64,000 bases of DNA from Brucella sp. 21LCYQ03. GTDB taxonomy: Bacteria; Pseudomonadota; Alphaproteobacteria; Rhizobiales; Rhizobiaceae. The translations under genes were made by a program, and so were the position numbers. Of this stretch, positions 1-8,878 are shown piece after piece (within the stretch, counting starts at the first letter, position 1; every line of letters begins with the position of its first letter). The notes below the pieces were generated by a model. The model saw nothing but the letters and a program-made list of their open reading frames with translations. It was not told where the DNA came from and searched no databases. The DNA lies in NCBI RefSeq assembly GCF_023554105.1, contig NZ_JAMJWE010000011.1, forward strand, positions 1 to 64,000, read 5' to 3'.

Positions 1-96
1 CAGCGCGGTTATGTTGAAGCCCAGTTCAAGCTGTTCAACAGCTGGTATGCCGAGTGGAGCAAGTTGCCCGGTGCAGTGCAGACCTACAAGGCTTGA
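1..96 (+). CDS. C-terminal end of an unidentified protein (partial)
   Basis: Frame 1 is open from the window edge to a TGA at 94-96 and gives 31 residues ending LPGAVQTYKA. It is followed closely by a rho-independent terminator, which supports it as a real gene end. The piece is too short and unfamiliar for me to assign a family. The neighbouring divergent pair suggests amino-acid catabolism, but that is context only. Confidence 0.6.
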   Translation, partial: QRGYVEAQFKLFNSWYAEWSKLPGAVQTYKA

Positions 97-111
97 ATAT
101 AGCTAAGATTG

Positions 112-140
112 AAAAAGCCCTCCGTTTGGAGGGCTTTTTT
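112..140. terminator. Bidirectional rho-independent terminator
   Basis: An A-run and GCCCTCC pair with GGAGGGC and a T-run around a GTTT loop. The T-run serves the plus-strand gene ending at 96. The A-run on the other side serves the minus-strand reductase ending at 145. Confidence 0.9.
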
Positions 141-144
141 GTTT

Positions 145-1185
145 TTAACTAATGGCGTCCAAGCCTTTTTCGAGCAGCAGATCGAGTTGATCGATCTCCG
201 ACTTGGTGAGCTTAATACCTTCGCTTTCAGATTCGGCCCGTGCCTTGAAGCGACGCTGCGAGGGCAGGCGGGCCCCTTGTCCGACAATCGCATCAAACAG
301 CATTTCCGCACGCGCAAATGGATCGCCCGGGCGGCCTTTCGCAAAAGCTTCAGGCGAAAACGCGATGATCAGTTCGCCATGCACTGGCGACAGGGTTGTC
401 GTGCCGAGGAAGTCGAGCACTTCCGGGCTGGTCAAATCGCCAATCATGATGGCCGCCAGTAGTTCAACCATCGTGCTGATTGCTGACCCCTTATGTTCGC
501 CAAATGGCAACATGGCACCGGCGAGTGCAGTTTCCGGGTCGGTTGTCGGGTTGCCTTCTGCATCCAGCGCCCAGCCTTCCGGCAATTGCTTGCCCGCGCG
601 GCGATGTAGTTCGATTTCGCCACGTGCTGCAACCGATGTTGCAAAGTCAAAGACGTAAGGTGAGGTTTCTTTGCGCGGCCAGCCAAATGCAAAAGGGTTG
701 GTTCCAAGCAAAGGCTTGTTGCCGCCAGTTGGTGCAACAGTCGCGTAGCTTGGGCACATAACGAGTGCGGCGAGTCCCTCATTCGTCAGCGCTTCGACTT
801 CAGGCCAGAGTGCCGAAAAATGCGTACAATCATTGATAACAAGCGCTGCGATGCCGTTCTTGCGCGCGCGCTCGGCCAGCACTGGAACGCCTGCCTCAAA
901 TGCGGCATTGGCAAAGCCGAAATTTGCGTTCACACGAACGATGCTCGAAGCTTCATCAGTCACAATTTCAGGAATCGCGTCAGCTTTTACCTTCCCGGCC
1001 TTGACTGTGCGAAGCGCACCCTCGATACGATATATGCCGTGGGATTTGCAGTGATCGCGTTCACCCGCAATAATAACATGGGTGACGGCCGCAGCCTGTA
1101 CAGCATTCAGCCCTGCTTTACGAAAAATCGCCTCTACGCGGTCGTGAAGCGTGGCAATGCTCAGGATGGTGGTCTCGCTCATCAT
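145..1185 (-). CDS. Ldh2/MdhB-family dehydrogenase, probable delta1-piperideine/pyrroline-2-carboxylate reductase
   Basis: 346 residues, the normal size for the malate/L-lactate dehydrogenase (Ldh_2) family of NAD(P)H oxidoreductases. The HGIYR motif lies near residue 50. The segment THFSALWPEVE is typical of the DpkA-like subfamily, which reduces cyclic imino acids such as delta1-pyrroline-2-carboxylate to proline. A longer reading from 1356 adds 57 residues that look non-coding, so I place the start at one of two adjacent ATGs (1185 or 1182), after a weak GAAAG ribosome site. It is divergent from an alpha-ketoglutaric semialdehyde dehydrogenase, which together suggests hydroxyproline or related imino-acid degradation (inference). 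Malate, lactate or ureidoglycolate substrates cannot be excluded. Confidence 0.82.
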   Translation of the reverse strand: MMSETTILSIATLHDRVEAIFRKAGLNAVQAAAVTHVIIAGERDHCKSHGIYRIEGALRTVKAGKVKADAIPEIVTDEASSIVRVNANFGFANAAFEAGVPVLAERARKNGIAALVINDCTHFSALWPEVEALTNEGLAALVMCPSYATVAPTGGNKPLLGTNPFAFGWPRKETSPYVFDFATSVAARGEIELHRRAGKQLPEGWALDAEGNPTTDPETALAGAMLPFGEHKGSAISTMVELLAAIMIGDLTSPEVLDFLGTTTLSPVHGELIIAFSPEAFAKGRPGDPFARAEMLFDAIVGQGARLPSQRRFKARAESESEGIKLTKSEIDQLDLLLEKGLDAIS

Positions 1186-1247
1186 GCATCTTTCATGGCT
1201 AAACCTGCATGGAACGTCCTGCAGGCAATTGATATGTGCGCACACAC

Positions 1248-1272
1248 TGTATACAAACAAACAGGGTATACA
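1248..1272. promoter_or_regulatory. Twin GTATAC operator between divergent catabolic genes
   Basis: Two GTATAC hexamers at 1249-1254 and 1266-1271 lie on nearly the same helix face, 17 bp centre to centre. The first sits in the perfect palindrome TGTATACA. GTATAC cores are typical of FadR/VanR-type GntR operators. The intergenic position suggests co-regulation of the reductase and the dehydrogenase. The regulator is not adjacent. Confidence 0.5.
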
Positions 1273-1349
1273 ATCATTAGACAAGTACAATTTAGATGCA
1301 GTGAGATACTGGCTTAATTGTGCGTTGATTTCTACAGGAGGATGGACGA

Positions 1350-2864
1350 ATGGCATTTACGCCCAAAGGGAAACACTTTGTTGCTGGCGAATGGCTCGAT
1401 GGAGCCGGAACCTTTGAATCTTCACCAGCAAGTGGGCCAGCGCATTCGTTTGCAGTCGGTACAGTTGATCTGGTGAACCGCGCTTGTGAAGCTGCGGAAG
1501 ATGCTTTCTGGTCTTATGGCTATTCGACCCGCGCGGAACGCGCCACATTCCTGCGTGCAATCGCTGATGAAATTGAAGCACGTATTGCTGATATCGTCGT
1601 GATCGGCTCGCAGGAAACTGGCTTGCCGGAAGCGCGTCTTCAGGGCGAAACCGGCCGCACGACCGGCCAGCTGCGCCTATTCGCTGACCATATCGAAAAG
1701 GGCGATTATCTTGATCGCCGTTTTGATGCTGCACTTCCTGATCGTCAGCCGGCGCCGCGTCCTGAAATCCGTCTCGTTCAGCGTCCAATCGGTCCTGTTG
1801 CCGTATTCGGTGCATCTAACTTTCCAATGGCATTTTCGACTGCCGGTGGCGATACCGCAGCGGCACTTGCAGCTGGTTGCCCGGTTGTCGTGAAGGGCCA
1901 TTCGGCGCATCCGGGAACGGGTGAAATCGTAGCGCAGGCTGTTGAAGCCGCGATCAAAAAGACCGGCGTTCATCCGGGTGTATTCTCGCTTATTCAGGGC
2001 GGACGCCGTGATGTTGGTCACGCTCTCGTCCAGAACCCTTACATCAAGGCCGTTGGCTTCACCGGTTCGCTCGGTGGTGGTCGTGCATTGTTCGATCTTT
2101 GCGCCGCACGTCCTGAGCCAATCCCGTTCTTTGGTGAACTTGGTTCGGTCAATCCGATGTTCCTTCTGCCAGAAGCCATGAAGGCGCGTGCTGAAACACT
2201 CGGACAGGGTTGGGCAGGTTCGCTGACCATGGGCGCTGGCCAGTTCTGCACCAATCCGGGTATTGCCGTTGTTCTCGATGGTGCTGATGCGGATACCTTC
2301 ACAACAGCTGCTGTCGAAGGTCTCAAGAAAGTCGCTCCGCAGACCATGCTGACTGATGGTATCGCGCAAGCATACCACGAAGGCAAAGAGCGCTTTGAAA
2401 CGCGCAATGCTGTGAAGCCACTTTACGAAACCGAATCATCGGGTCGTCAGGTTTCGCCAAATCTGTTTGAAACAACCGGCGAACGCTTCCTGTCTGACCA
2501 TGCGCTTGGCGAAGAAGTGTTCGGTCCTCTTGGACTGGTCATTCGTGTTGGTTCCGTCGATGAAATGGAAAAGCTCGCGCGGGGCTTTGAAGGCCAGCTG
2601 ACTGCAACCATTCATATGGATGCGGGCGACATTGGTGAAGCACAAAAGCTTTTGCCTGTGCTCGAACGCAAGGCTGGCCGTGTGCTGGTCAACGGTTTCC
2701 CAACTGGCGTCGAAGTGGTCGACTCGATGGTTCACGGCGGACCATATCCAGCCTCGACCAACTTTGGCGCAACCAGCGTTGGCACAATGTCGATCCGCCG
2801 CTTCCTGCGCCCAGTTTCTTACCAGAACTTCCCGAAGGAACTTCTGCCAGAAGATTTCGCATAA
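1350..2864 (+). CDS. Alpha-ketoglutaric semialdehyde (2,5-dioxovalerate) dehydrogenase
   Basis: 504-residue aldehyde dehydrogenase of the KGSADH type, oxidising 2,5-dioxopentanoate to 2-oxoglutarate with NAD(P)+. Visible residues: oxyanion Asn157 in GASNFPM, the FTGS turn near 237-240, catalytic Glu263 in FGELG and catalytic Cys300 in AGQFCTNPG. The ATG at 1350 follows a strong AGGAGG ribosome site. It is divergent from the imino-acid reductase across the twin GTATAC region and is followed by a terminator, so it is monocistronic. This enzyme is the last step of hydroxyproline, L-arabinose and glucarate routes; the neighbour favours hydroxyproline (inference). Confidence 0.9.
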   Translation: MAFTPKGKHFVAGEWLDGAGTFESSPASGPAHSFAVGTVDLVNRACEAAEDAFWSYGYSTRAERATFLRAIADEIEARIADIVVIGSQETGLPEARLQGETGRTTGQLRLFADHIEKGDYLDRRFDAALPDRQPAPRPEIRLVQRPIGPVAVFGASNFPMAFSTAGGDTAAALAAGCPVVVKGHSAHPGTGEIVAQAVEAAIKKTGVHPGVFSLIQGGRRDVGHALVQNPYIKAVGFTGSLGGGRALFDLCAARPEPIPFFGELGSVNPMFLLPEAMKARAETLGQGWAGSLTMGAGQFCTNPGIAVVLDGADADTFTTAAVEGLKKVAPQTMLTDGIAQAYHEGKERFETRNAVKPLYETESSGRQVSPNLFETTGERFLSDHALGEEVFGPLGLVIRVGSVDEMEKLARGFEGQLTATIHMDAGDIGEAQKLLPVLERKAGRVLVNGFPTGVEVVDSMVHGGPYPASTNFGATSVGTMSIRRFLRPVSYQNFPKELLPEDFA

Positions 2865-2883
2865 TCGCGCGAATACGTAACAG

Positions 2884-2911
2884 AAAGCCCCGCTCAGGCG
2901 GGGCTTTTTTT
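2884..2911. terminator. Bidirectional rho-independent terminator
   Basis: AAAGCCCCGC and GCGGGGCTTT form a GC-rich stem with a TCAG loop and a T-run. It lies between the convergent dehydrogenase (ends 2864) and haem-binding protein (ends 2917). Confidence 0.92.
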
Positions 2912-2916
2912 ATTTG

Positions 2917-3765
2917 TTACTCGTAAAGCGCTGCGGCCAGTTTTCGAATTGCCTCTGCTGTGCGCGGACCAAATCCCAGCATATATGGGCCTTCCAGCAC
3001 CACAAGTGACTGACTGCGTGCGGCGGGCGTTTCTTGCAGCGCTTTGTGTGAGAAAACATCTTCGCGCGTTGGCCCGCCAGCACCATCTGACAGCATGAGA
3101 ACGACATCTGGCTCAGCCTTAACCAGCCACTCTTCAGACACTGGTTTATATCCGGAATACATCGACAGAGGATTGATCCCGCCAGCATAGCGAATGAATG
3201 CATCTGCTGCGGTATCGCTGCCAGCACCGCTCAGGCGAGCCAGACCATGGAAGAACACAACTTTCTTTTGCTTTCCGTCCGAAACCTTATTGGCATAGGC
3301 CGTGGCGGCATCGAAATCGTCAACGACCTTCTGAGTAAGGGCTTCACCTTGCTCTACGCGGTTAAGGCGCTTTGCAATCAATCCGATCTTTTTAATTAGT
3401 CCTTCACGGCTGTTATCGACCGGAACATAAAGAATTTCGACGGCTGATTGGTTTAAGACGTCGGTTGTTTCAGGTGGTCCTATATCTTCGGACGCTATAA
3501 TCAGGTCGGTATTCAGTGTGAGAATGCCTTCGGGTGACAGGCTGCGACGATAGCCGAGATTTGCTTTGTTGACTGTTTCAGCTGGATATTTGCTACTTCT
3601 ATCAACTGCCACAACATCATCGCCTGCACCAAGAGCAAATATAATTTCGGTGACATCAGGACCGAGCGAGACAATGCGTTTTGCTTCATGATTTTCTGCA
3701 AACGATGTCTGTGGTGCGATGTAAAAAAGCAAGAGCACCAGCAAGGATTTTGCAATGCGTCGCAA
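2917..3765 (-). CDS. hmuT: Haem ABC transporter periplasmic binding protein, HmuT-like (orphan)
   Basis: A 282-residue class III (BtuF-like) solute-binding protein of the HmuT subfamily, which collects haem in the periplasm for an HmuUV permease. Typical segments are RIVSLGPDVTEI near the mature N-terminus, an ALGAGDDVVAVD stretch and a C-terminal FGPRTAEAI stretch. I chose a TTG start at 3765 because it gives a compact signal peptide (RRIAKSLLVLLL core, cleavage after TSFA). An ATG at 3867 would add 34 residues that look non-coding. No receptor, permease or ATPase for haem is nearby. It lies 131 bases downstream of, and on the same strand as, an unrelated membrane gene. Confidence 0.82.
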   Translation of the reverse strand: MRRIAKSLLVLLLFYIAPQTSFAENHEAKRIVSLGPDVTEIIFALGAGDDVVAVDRSSKYPAETVNKANLGYRRSLSPEGILTLNTDLIIASEDIGPPETTDVLNQSAVEILYVPVDNSREGLIKKIGLIAKRLNRVEQGEALTQKVVDDFDAATAYANKVSDGKQKKVVFFHGLARLSGAGSDTAADAFIRYAGGINPLSMYSGYKPVSEEWLVKAEPDVVLMLSDGAGGPTREDVFSHKALQETPAARSQSLVVLEGPYMLGFGPRTAEAIRKLAAALYE

Positions 3766-3896
3766 AGGTATAGCCCGATTGTAAGGTGTAAAATGCACTT
3801 CTGCCCGATCCGTGTAATTGTATGATCTGATCAGGAAACATCTATTTAATATGAGTAAATTAATCAAGTTAAATTGTATTCGCTTGCTAGTGTGTT

Positions 3897-5228
3897 TTAG
3901 TCGACTGAAACCTTTGATTTGCGTGGTGAATATTTTTTCACAAGACGGAAGCTTTGTTTTGCCGACGGGCGTTCAGAATGGTCCACGAGAGTAGATAATG
4001 CACGTGCATAATCAAGGACAAGTCCGGGTGTCCATGCCATGGATTCAGCGCGTTTCCGCATAAGCCCGGCAGCCCACAATTCTGGAAATACAAGTGCTTG
4101 TAGCGCCTTGAAAACCGGCCATCTGTGTTCGCGATAGACACCTTCAAGAGCCGCATCGAGCGCATCTGCGACAGCGCTGGAACAGTTTCTGTTTGTCAGA
4201 TTGTAAGTGTCGTTCGCGCGATAATGTTTCCAAAAACGGCGCAGACGTGCTGCGTCAATATTACTGATTTCCACTTTTACGGTTGATGGACACCAATCGT
4301 TGGATTCAAACTCGTAACTTGGCAAAAAACGACCCGGAACATTATTGTCTGGTGTCGCGCGCAATGTGCGCGTGAACTCATCCGGATTGCGGTCAATTTC
4401 TGCTGCCGGATAATGACTGATATAGACATCGGGTGACATTTCGAGTGCCGCATGTCCTGTCGAGATCACACCATTGTTGTCAACTGCCGCTATGTAGCGA
4501 TTGATTGCACGCTGGCGCAGCGACGTCATTGCCGTCCCGGTCGGCGTCCAGACGTGGACTATAAGCTTTTTACGGTTGCGTGCTGTACGCTGTTTATAAA
4601 TTTGTGCCGCGCGATGGTTGAAAGGGTTTCTACTCAAAATGCTTGTTAGTGACGCGTCGGCTTCCAGACGTTTAATTCGGAACGCTATATTGAGCAGACC
4701 GATGCCGGTCAAAACAAGTACAGCACCAACATTGACGCCGACAGTTCCCGCGTACCACGTCGGCCAAGGTTGAAGCGTGAAAATTGCTATCAGAACTTCA
4801 ACAACCCCGCCGGTGAGACCAACTTTCCAGCGCGGATAACGGACAACCCATGCACTGCCAATACGCACAATGCCGTCAATAAAGAAGCAAAGGCCGAATA
4901 AAACCGCAAGTGCGAAGTTACTCGCGGGAGTGGAGGTTAGGATTAATACGCTTACGCCTGACAGAGCAACGCCTTGTACGATACGCATTCTTCGTGCCGT
5001 GCCTTGGCTTGCAATCGCTGCAAACAGGCACAGTGCAGCCTCTGGAAGCAGAAAATATCCAAAAATACGTGTCGGGATCAGAGTTTTACCGTCGAGCGCA
5101 TCGATAACAATTAACGCGCCGCCGATAATCCACAGAACGGAGACGACCAGCAATGTTCTCCAGTGCCGCTGAATAATCTCGCGGCCTAGCAGAAGAAACA
5201 GTATTCGTATCACCCCACCACTCCGCAA
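3897..5228 (-). CDS. HdeD-like membrane domain fused to a permuted papain-like (LRAT/NlpC-type) domain
   Basis: 443 residues in two parts. Residues 1-185 hold about six hydrophobic segments resembling HdeD/DUF308 acid-resistance membrane proteins. Residues 220-380 look like a circularly permuted papain fold: a strand LIVHVWTP, then GHAALEM with His259, a YISHYPA strand, and NLTNRNCSSAVADAL with Cys349 at the start of a helix. In this fold the His-before-Cys order is diagnostic of LRAT/DUF4105-like hydrolases. The tail (about 380-443) is basic. A membrane-tethered peptidase or acyl-hydrolase role is inference. The two-domain reading is from motif recognition and no substrate can be named. Confidence 0.7.
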   Translation of the reverse strand: MRSGGVIRILFLLLGREIIQRHWRTLLVVSVLWIIGGALIVIDALDGKTLIPTRIFGYFLLPEAALCLFAAIASQGTARRMRIVQGVALSGVSVLILTSTPASNFALAVLFGLCFFIDGIVRIGSAWVVRYPRWKVGLTGGVVEVLIAIFTLQPWPTWYAGTVGVNVGAVLVLTGIGLLNIAFRIKRLEADASLTSILSRNPFNHRAAQIYKQRTARNRKKLIVHVWTPTGTAMTSLRQRAINRYIAAVDNNGVISTGHAALEMSPDVYISHYPAAEIDRNPDEFTRTLRATPDNNVPGRFLPSYEFESNDWCPSTVKVEISNIDAARLRRFWKHYRANDTYNLTNRNCSSAVADALDAALEGVYREHRWPVFKALQALVFPELWAAGLMRKRAESMAWTPGLVLDYARALSTLVDHSERPSAKQSFRLVKKYSPRKSKVSVD

Positions 5229-5338
5229 ACTTTCAGTGCATCTTTTAATAGCCGCTATAAGTAGGGTGTTTCAATTTAAAATGCGTTTAAATTAGCTGAA
5301 CTGCGAAGACTGGTTGAAGATTTATGATCAATATAAAA

Positions 5339-5365
5339 TAAAAGCCCCGAAATGCCGGGGCTTTT
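5339..5365 (-). terminator. Rho-independent terminator of the GlsB-like gene
   Basis: AAAGCCCCG pairs with CGGGGCTTT around a six-base loop. On the minus strand it is followed by TTTTATTTTAT, just downstream of the stop at 5385. Confidence 0.85.
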
Positions 5366-5384
5366 ATTAAGTGGTGATCGGGCA

Positions 5385-5633
5385 TCAGGTGATTGCGCGA
5401 CCGACCCATATCAATATACAGGCGCCTATGAAGCCTGCTACCAGATAACCAAGCCAGCCGCCGAACGAAACACCGAGGAATCCGAAAATAAAGCTGGCGA
5501 TAGCTGCACCGATGATACCCAGAATAATATTCATGAATATGCCGGTGTCGCTATTCATGAAGTTGGAGGCAATCCAGCCTGCGAGACCACCAATAATGAT
5601 CGCTGCGATCCAGCCTACACCTGCTTCACCCAT
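5385..5633 (-). CDS. GlsB/YeaQ/YmgE-family stress-response membrane protein
   Basis: 82 residues, glycine-rich and almost wholly hydrophobic, with three predicted membrane helices (about 6-22, 31-52 and 58-80). This matches the transglycosylase-associated (YeaQ/YmgE) family in size and pattern, including the GWIAAIIIGGLAGW start and GFLGVSFGGWLGYL middle. Members are small inner-membrane proteins often induced by stationary phase or envelope stress; their biochemical function is unknown. The ATG at 5633 follows a GGAG ribosome site. It has its own terminator and is probably monocistronic. Confidence 0.9.
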   Translation of the reverse strand: MGEAGVGWIAAIIIGGLAGWIASNFMNSDTGIFMNIILGIIGAAIASFIFGFLGVSFGGWLGYLVAGFIGACILIWVGRAIT

Positions 5634-5760
5634 TTTTAGTCTCCATATCTCACAAGATAGTCAGGGATATGTATCACTGCTGGCCTTTGACAAGAGGCAA
5701 CAAAATTTGGCTGTAAAAGGCGGGCAGCGACTGATGATCACTGCCCGGTCCTGACTAATT

Positions 5761-7158
5761 TTAGAACGGCCACGCGCGCTGAGGGCTTCGGGCATCCTCA
5801 AACCATTTTGCCATTTGGAGAACGCCCAGATCATCAAATCTCTGTCCGGCTATCTGCAATCCGATTGGCACACCTGCGCTGTCATATCCGCAGTTAACAG
5901 AAATGGCAGGCTGCTCGCTCATATTGAACAACAGCGTAAAATTGATGTGGGATTGCGCACCCTCCACAGTATTTTCGTTCGGATAAGTCCATTCTGCGGG
6001 AAAGCTGACATTGGGTGAAATTGGCGTTAGGATGAAATCGTAATCAGCCGTTGCCGCCACTGTCTTCGATCGGATCTCCAGTGTCATCAGATAATTGCGG
6101 AAAACTTCCTCGCCAGTTTTACCAAGGCCAGATTCTGCCCATTCGCGCATAATAGGCAGGATTTTCTCACGCGTATGCGCGGGAAGAGCCTGTACATCCA
6201 AGCCAGACCTCGTGCGCCAGAAATGATCCAGACCACGAAGCATTTCAGGCGTCATCCAGGGCTTGAGCAGTTCGACATGAGCACCAGCACTTTCGAAGAG
6301 TTTGGCGGCTTCAGTGACAGCGGCCGTTACCTGAGGATCGACAGCCATTCCGCAGCCTGGGTCCAGAAGCAGGCCTATTTTTAAGCCACGAACGCTACGC
6401 TCCAGATTCAACCAATCAATGTCCGCATCCGGAAGGCTCATGTGATCGCGACTATCCGGCTGCGAGAGAATGGCCATGGCCATTGCCGCATCGTGAACGC
6501 TTCGTGTCATCGGACCTGCCGCACGTCCCATGAAAGGCGGATCAATAGGCACGCGTCCTAAGCTAGGCTTATGTCCAACCAGACCGCACCATGCAGCCGG
6601 TAGTCGAACGGAGCCGCCAATGTCAGTTCCCAGATGAATAGGTCCATAGCCCGCGGCACCGGCAGCTGCAGCACCGGCACTTGATCCACCGGGGTTCTTT
6701 TCCAGATTCCATGGATTGCGGGCGAGTTTGTGAAAGCTTGACGTTCCAGATGACGCCATCCCGAAATCTGGCATTGTTGTTCGTCCGAGGAACACGGAAC
6801 CAGCTTCACGCAGGCGGGCGGCAGGTGGTGAATCTGCGGCCTTAGGTGTCATATCGCCAGACGCTGTGCCGAGCGGCATAGGCACACCTTTGGTCGCGAT
6901 GTTTTCTTTGAGCGTTACGGGAACGCCATCGAGTGATACGCCCTTCACACGAATAGGCTCCCCCGCTTTCCAACGCGCTTCGGATGCGCGCGCTGCTTCA
7001 AGAGCACCGTCGGCATCAACAAACCACATCGCGTTCAGTTGCGGGTCGTGACGTTCAATGTGTTCAATAACTGCTTTGGTGACATCAACCGGAGAGAATG
7101 TTCCGGCTTCGTAGCCGTCGATCATTTCTTGAGCGCTGAGGGCATTAAGTTTGGTCAT
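5761..7158 (-). CDS. Amidase-signature (AS) family amidase
   Basis: 465 residues, full length for the amidase signature family (Ser-cisSer-Lys hydrolases of carboxamides). The triad is visible: Lys84 in VTLKEN, cis-Ser159 in NPGGSSAG and nucleophile Ser183 in TDIGGSVR, with the expected 24-residue spacing between serines. No signal peptide, so it acts in the cytoplasm. The gene starts 35 bases after the dual ATPase gene and is the last gene of the peptide ABC operon (12516 to 5761). It therefore probably hydrolyses an amide-bearing compound that the importer brings in (inference). It is not GatA of the tRNA amidotransferase, because no gatB/gatC is present. Confidence 0.88.
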   Translation of the reverse strand: MTKLNALSAQEMIDGYEAGTFSPVDVTKAVIEHIERHDPQLNAMWFVDADGALEAARASEARWKAGEPIRVKGVSLDGVPVTLKENIATKGVPMPLGTASGDMTPKAADSPPAARLREAGSVFLGRTTMPDFGMASSGTSSFHKLARNPWNLEKNPGGSSAGAAAAGAAGYGPIHLGTDIGGSVRLPAAWCGLVGHKPSLGRVPIDPPFMGRAAGPMTRSVHDAAMAMAILSQPDSRDHMSLPDADIDWLNLERSVRGLKIGLLLDPGCGMAVDPQVTAAVTEAAKLFESAGAHVELLKPWMTPEMLRGLDHFWRTRSGLDVQALPAHTREKILPIMREWAESGLGKTGEEVFRNYLMTLEIRSKTVAATADYDFILTPISPNVSFPAEWTYPNENTVEGAQSHINFTLLFNMSEQPAISVNCGYDSAGVPIGLQIAGQRFDDLGVLQMAKWFEDARSPQRAWPF

Positions 7159-7193
7159 GATTGCGTTTGATCCAGTCTAAGGAAGAATGAAAT

Positions 7194-8876
7194 TCAGTTC
7201 AGCGAGGCTTCAGTTGACGTCGTGCTAAGCTCGCGGAAGTGGGCAAAGTCCCATTGTCTGCCGGGAGCCGCATCAATCAGGCTGCGCGTATAGGCGTGTT
7301 TGGGTTCGGAAAGAACATTGATCGCGGTGTCGTATTCAACGATGCGGCCATGCTGCATAACCAGAACATCGTCACAGATTTGCGCGGCGACACGCAGGTC
7401 GTGTGTGATGAAAAGGATGGAGATGCCGAGCTTTTCCTGCAATTCATCGAGCAGTTGCAGCACCTGTGCCTGAACCGAAACATCAAGCGCAGAAACCGCC
7501 TCATCTGCCACCAGAACATCAGGCTCCATGGCAACGGCGCGTGCAATGGCAATACGCTGGCGCTGACCACCGGAAAACTGGTGCGGATAACGATTGATTG
7601 CGTCTTCAGGTAAGCCTACCAGTTGCAGAAGTTCCGCTGCACGCGCAGTGGCGGCGCGCTTATCGACACCCATATTGACCGGGCCTTCAACAAGGCTTCG
7701 ACCGATCGTCCAACGCGGATTAAGCGAGCGGAATGGATCTTGGAAGATGATCTGGATATGCTTGCGATAGGGTTTGAGCTGCCGTTGCGAGAGCTTTGCA
7801 ATCTCATAATCGGCAACCTTAATGTCTCCCGACGTAGGATCGATTAAGCGCATGACACATCGCGCCACGGTGGATTTACCTGAACCACTTTCGCCTACGA
7901 TGCCGAGTGTTCGACCCCGCTTAATCGTGAAACTGACATCGCTTGCCGCGAATGTATGCTCGCCCTTAACAAAAACCTTGTGGGTTCCATATGCCTTCTG
8001 AAGATCGTCGACCTGAAGGGCAAGTTCATCAGACGCAGTAGCGCGTGCTGCGCGCGGTGTCAGGCTTGGCACGGATTGCAGCAGCTTCTTGGAGTATTCC
8101 TCTTGCGGTGAACGCAGCAGTGTTTCGACCGGCGCGTGTTCAACCACATTGCCGTTTTTCATCACATGAACAGTGTCGGCAATTTCCGCCACCACACCCA
8201 TATCATGCGTAATGAAAAGAACAGCTGTGCCGTGCTTTTCCTGTAATTCCGCAATCAGGCTAAGGATTTGCTTTTGGGTTGTGACATCAAGCGCGGTCGT
8301 CGGTTCATCGGCAATCAGCAATTGCGGTTCAAGCACAAGCGCCATTGCGATCATGATACGCTGACGTTGACCACCAGAGAGCTGATGCGGATAGGAGTGA
8401 TAGACACGTTCAATATCGGGCAGATGAACCTGCTCCATAATATTGAGAACACGCGCTTTGCGCTCACTGGAAGAAAGGTTCAAATGCGTACGCAGCACTT
8501 CTTCAATCTGTTCACCAACGCGCAAAACCGGATTAAGCGCTGTCATAGGCTCCTGAAAGATCATCGAGATTTTTCGGGCGCGAATGGCACGCATTGCCTG
8601 TGGTCCGAGATCGAGAAGGTTTTTGCCTTCCAGATTGATCTGGCCGCCAGTGGGTTCAAGCGCGCCTTTCGGCAACAGCCCCATGATCGAAAGCGATGTG
8701 ACGGACTTGCCCGACCCACTTTCACCGACAAGACAGACCGTCTCGCCTTTCCTGATTTTCAGCGAAATGCCATTGAGAACAGGTTTCGCGTTGCTGTTGC
8801 CAGCAAGCCTTACGGTCAGGTCAGAGATTTCGAGCACGGTGGGTGCATTGTCAAAATTACGGTTCTTAAAAATCAT
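7194..8876 (-). CDS. Peptide-type ABC transporter, fused double ATPase (DppD-DppF type)
   Basis: 560 residues with two complete ABC ATPase halves, each having a Walker A GESGSGKS (first near 51-58), an LSGGQRQR or FSGGQRQR signature and a Walker B ending in ADE. Each half carries the oligopeptide/nickel-transporter C-terminal extension. Single-chain fusions of DppD and DppF are common in Rhizobiales. An open reading frame to 8957 exists, but the ATG at 8876 lies two bases after the permease stop and has a GAGGG ribosome site inside the end of that gene. Cytoplasmic energy-coupling subunit of the importer at 12516-7194. Confidence 0.93.
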   Translation of the reverse strand: MIFKNRNFDNAPTVLEISDLTVRLAGNSNAKPVLNGISLKIRKGETVCLVGESGSGKSVTSLSIMGLLPKGALEPTGGQINLEGKNLLDLGPQAMRAIRARKISMIFQEPMTALNPVLRVGEQIEEVLRTHLNLSSSERKARVLNIMEQVHLPDIERVYHSYPHQLSGGQRQRIMIAMALVLEPQLLIADEPTTALDVTTQKQILSLIAELQEKHGTAVLFITHDMGVVAEIADTVHVMKNGNVVEHAPVETLLRSPQEEYSKKLLQSVPSLTPRAARATASDELALQVDDLQKAYGTHKVFVKGEHTFAASDVSFTIKRGRTLGIVGESGSGKSTVARCVMRLIDPTSGDIKVADYEIAKLSQRQLKPYRKHIQIIFQDPFRSLNPRWTIGRSLVEGPVNMGVDKRAATARAAELLQLVGLPEDAINRYPHQFSGGQRQRIAIARAVAMEPDVLVADEAVSALDVSVQAQVLQLLDELQEKLGISILFITHDLRVAAQICDDVLVMQHGRIVEYDTAINVLSEPKHAYTRSLIDAAPGRQWDFAHFRELSTTSTEASLN

Positions 8877-8878
8877 GA

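Noticed and set aside
1677..2378. 233-residue minus-strand frame
   Set aside because: Antisense to the clearly coding KGSA dehydrogenase.
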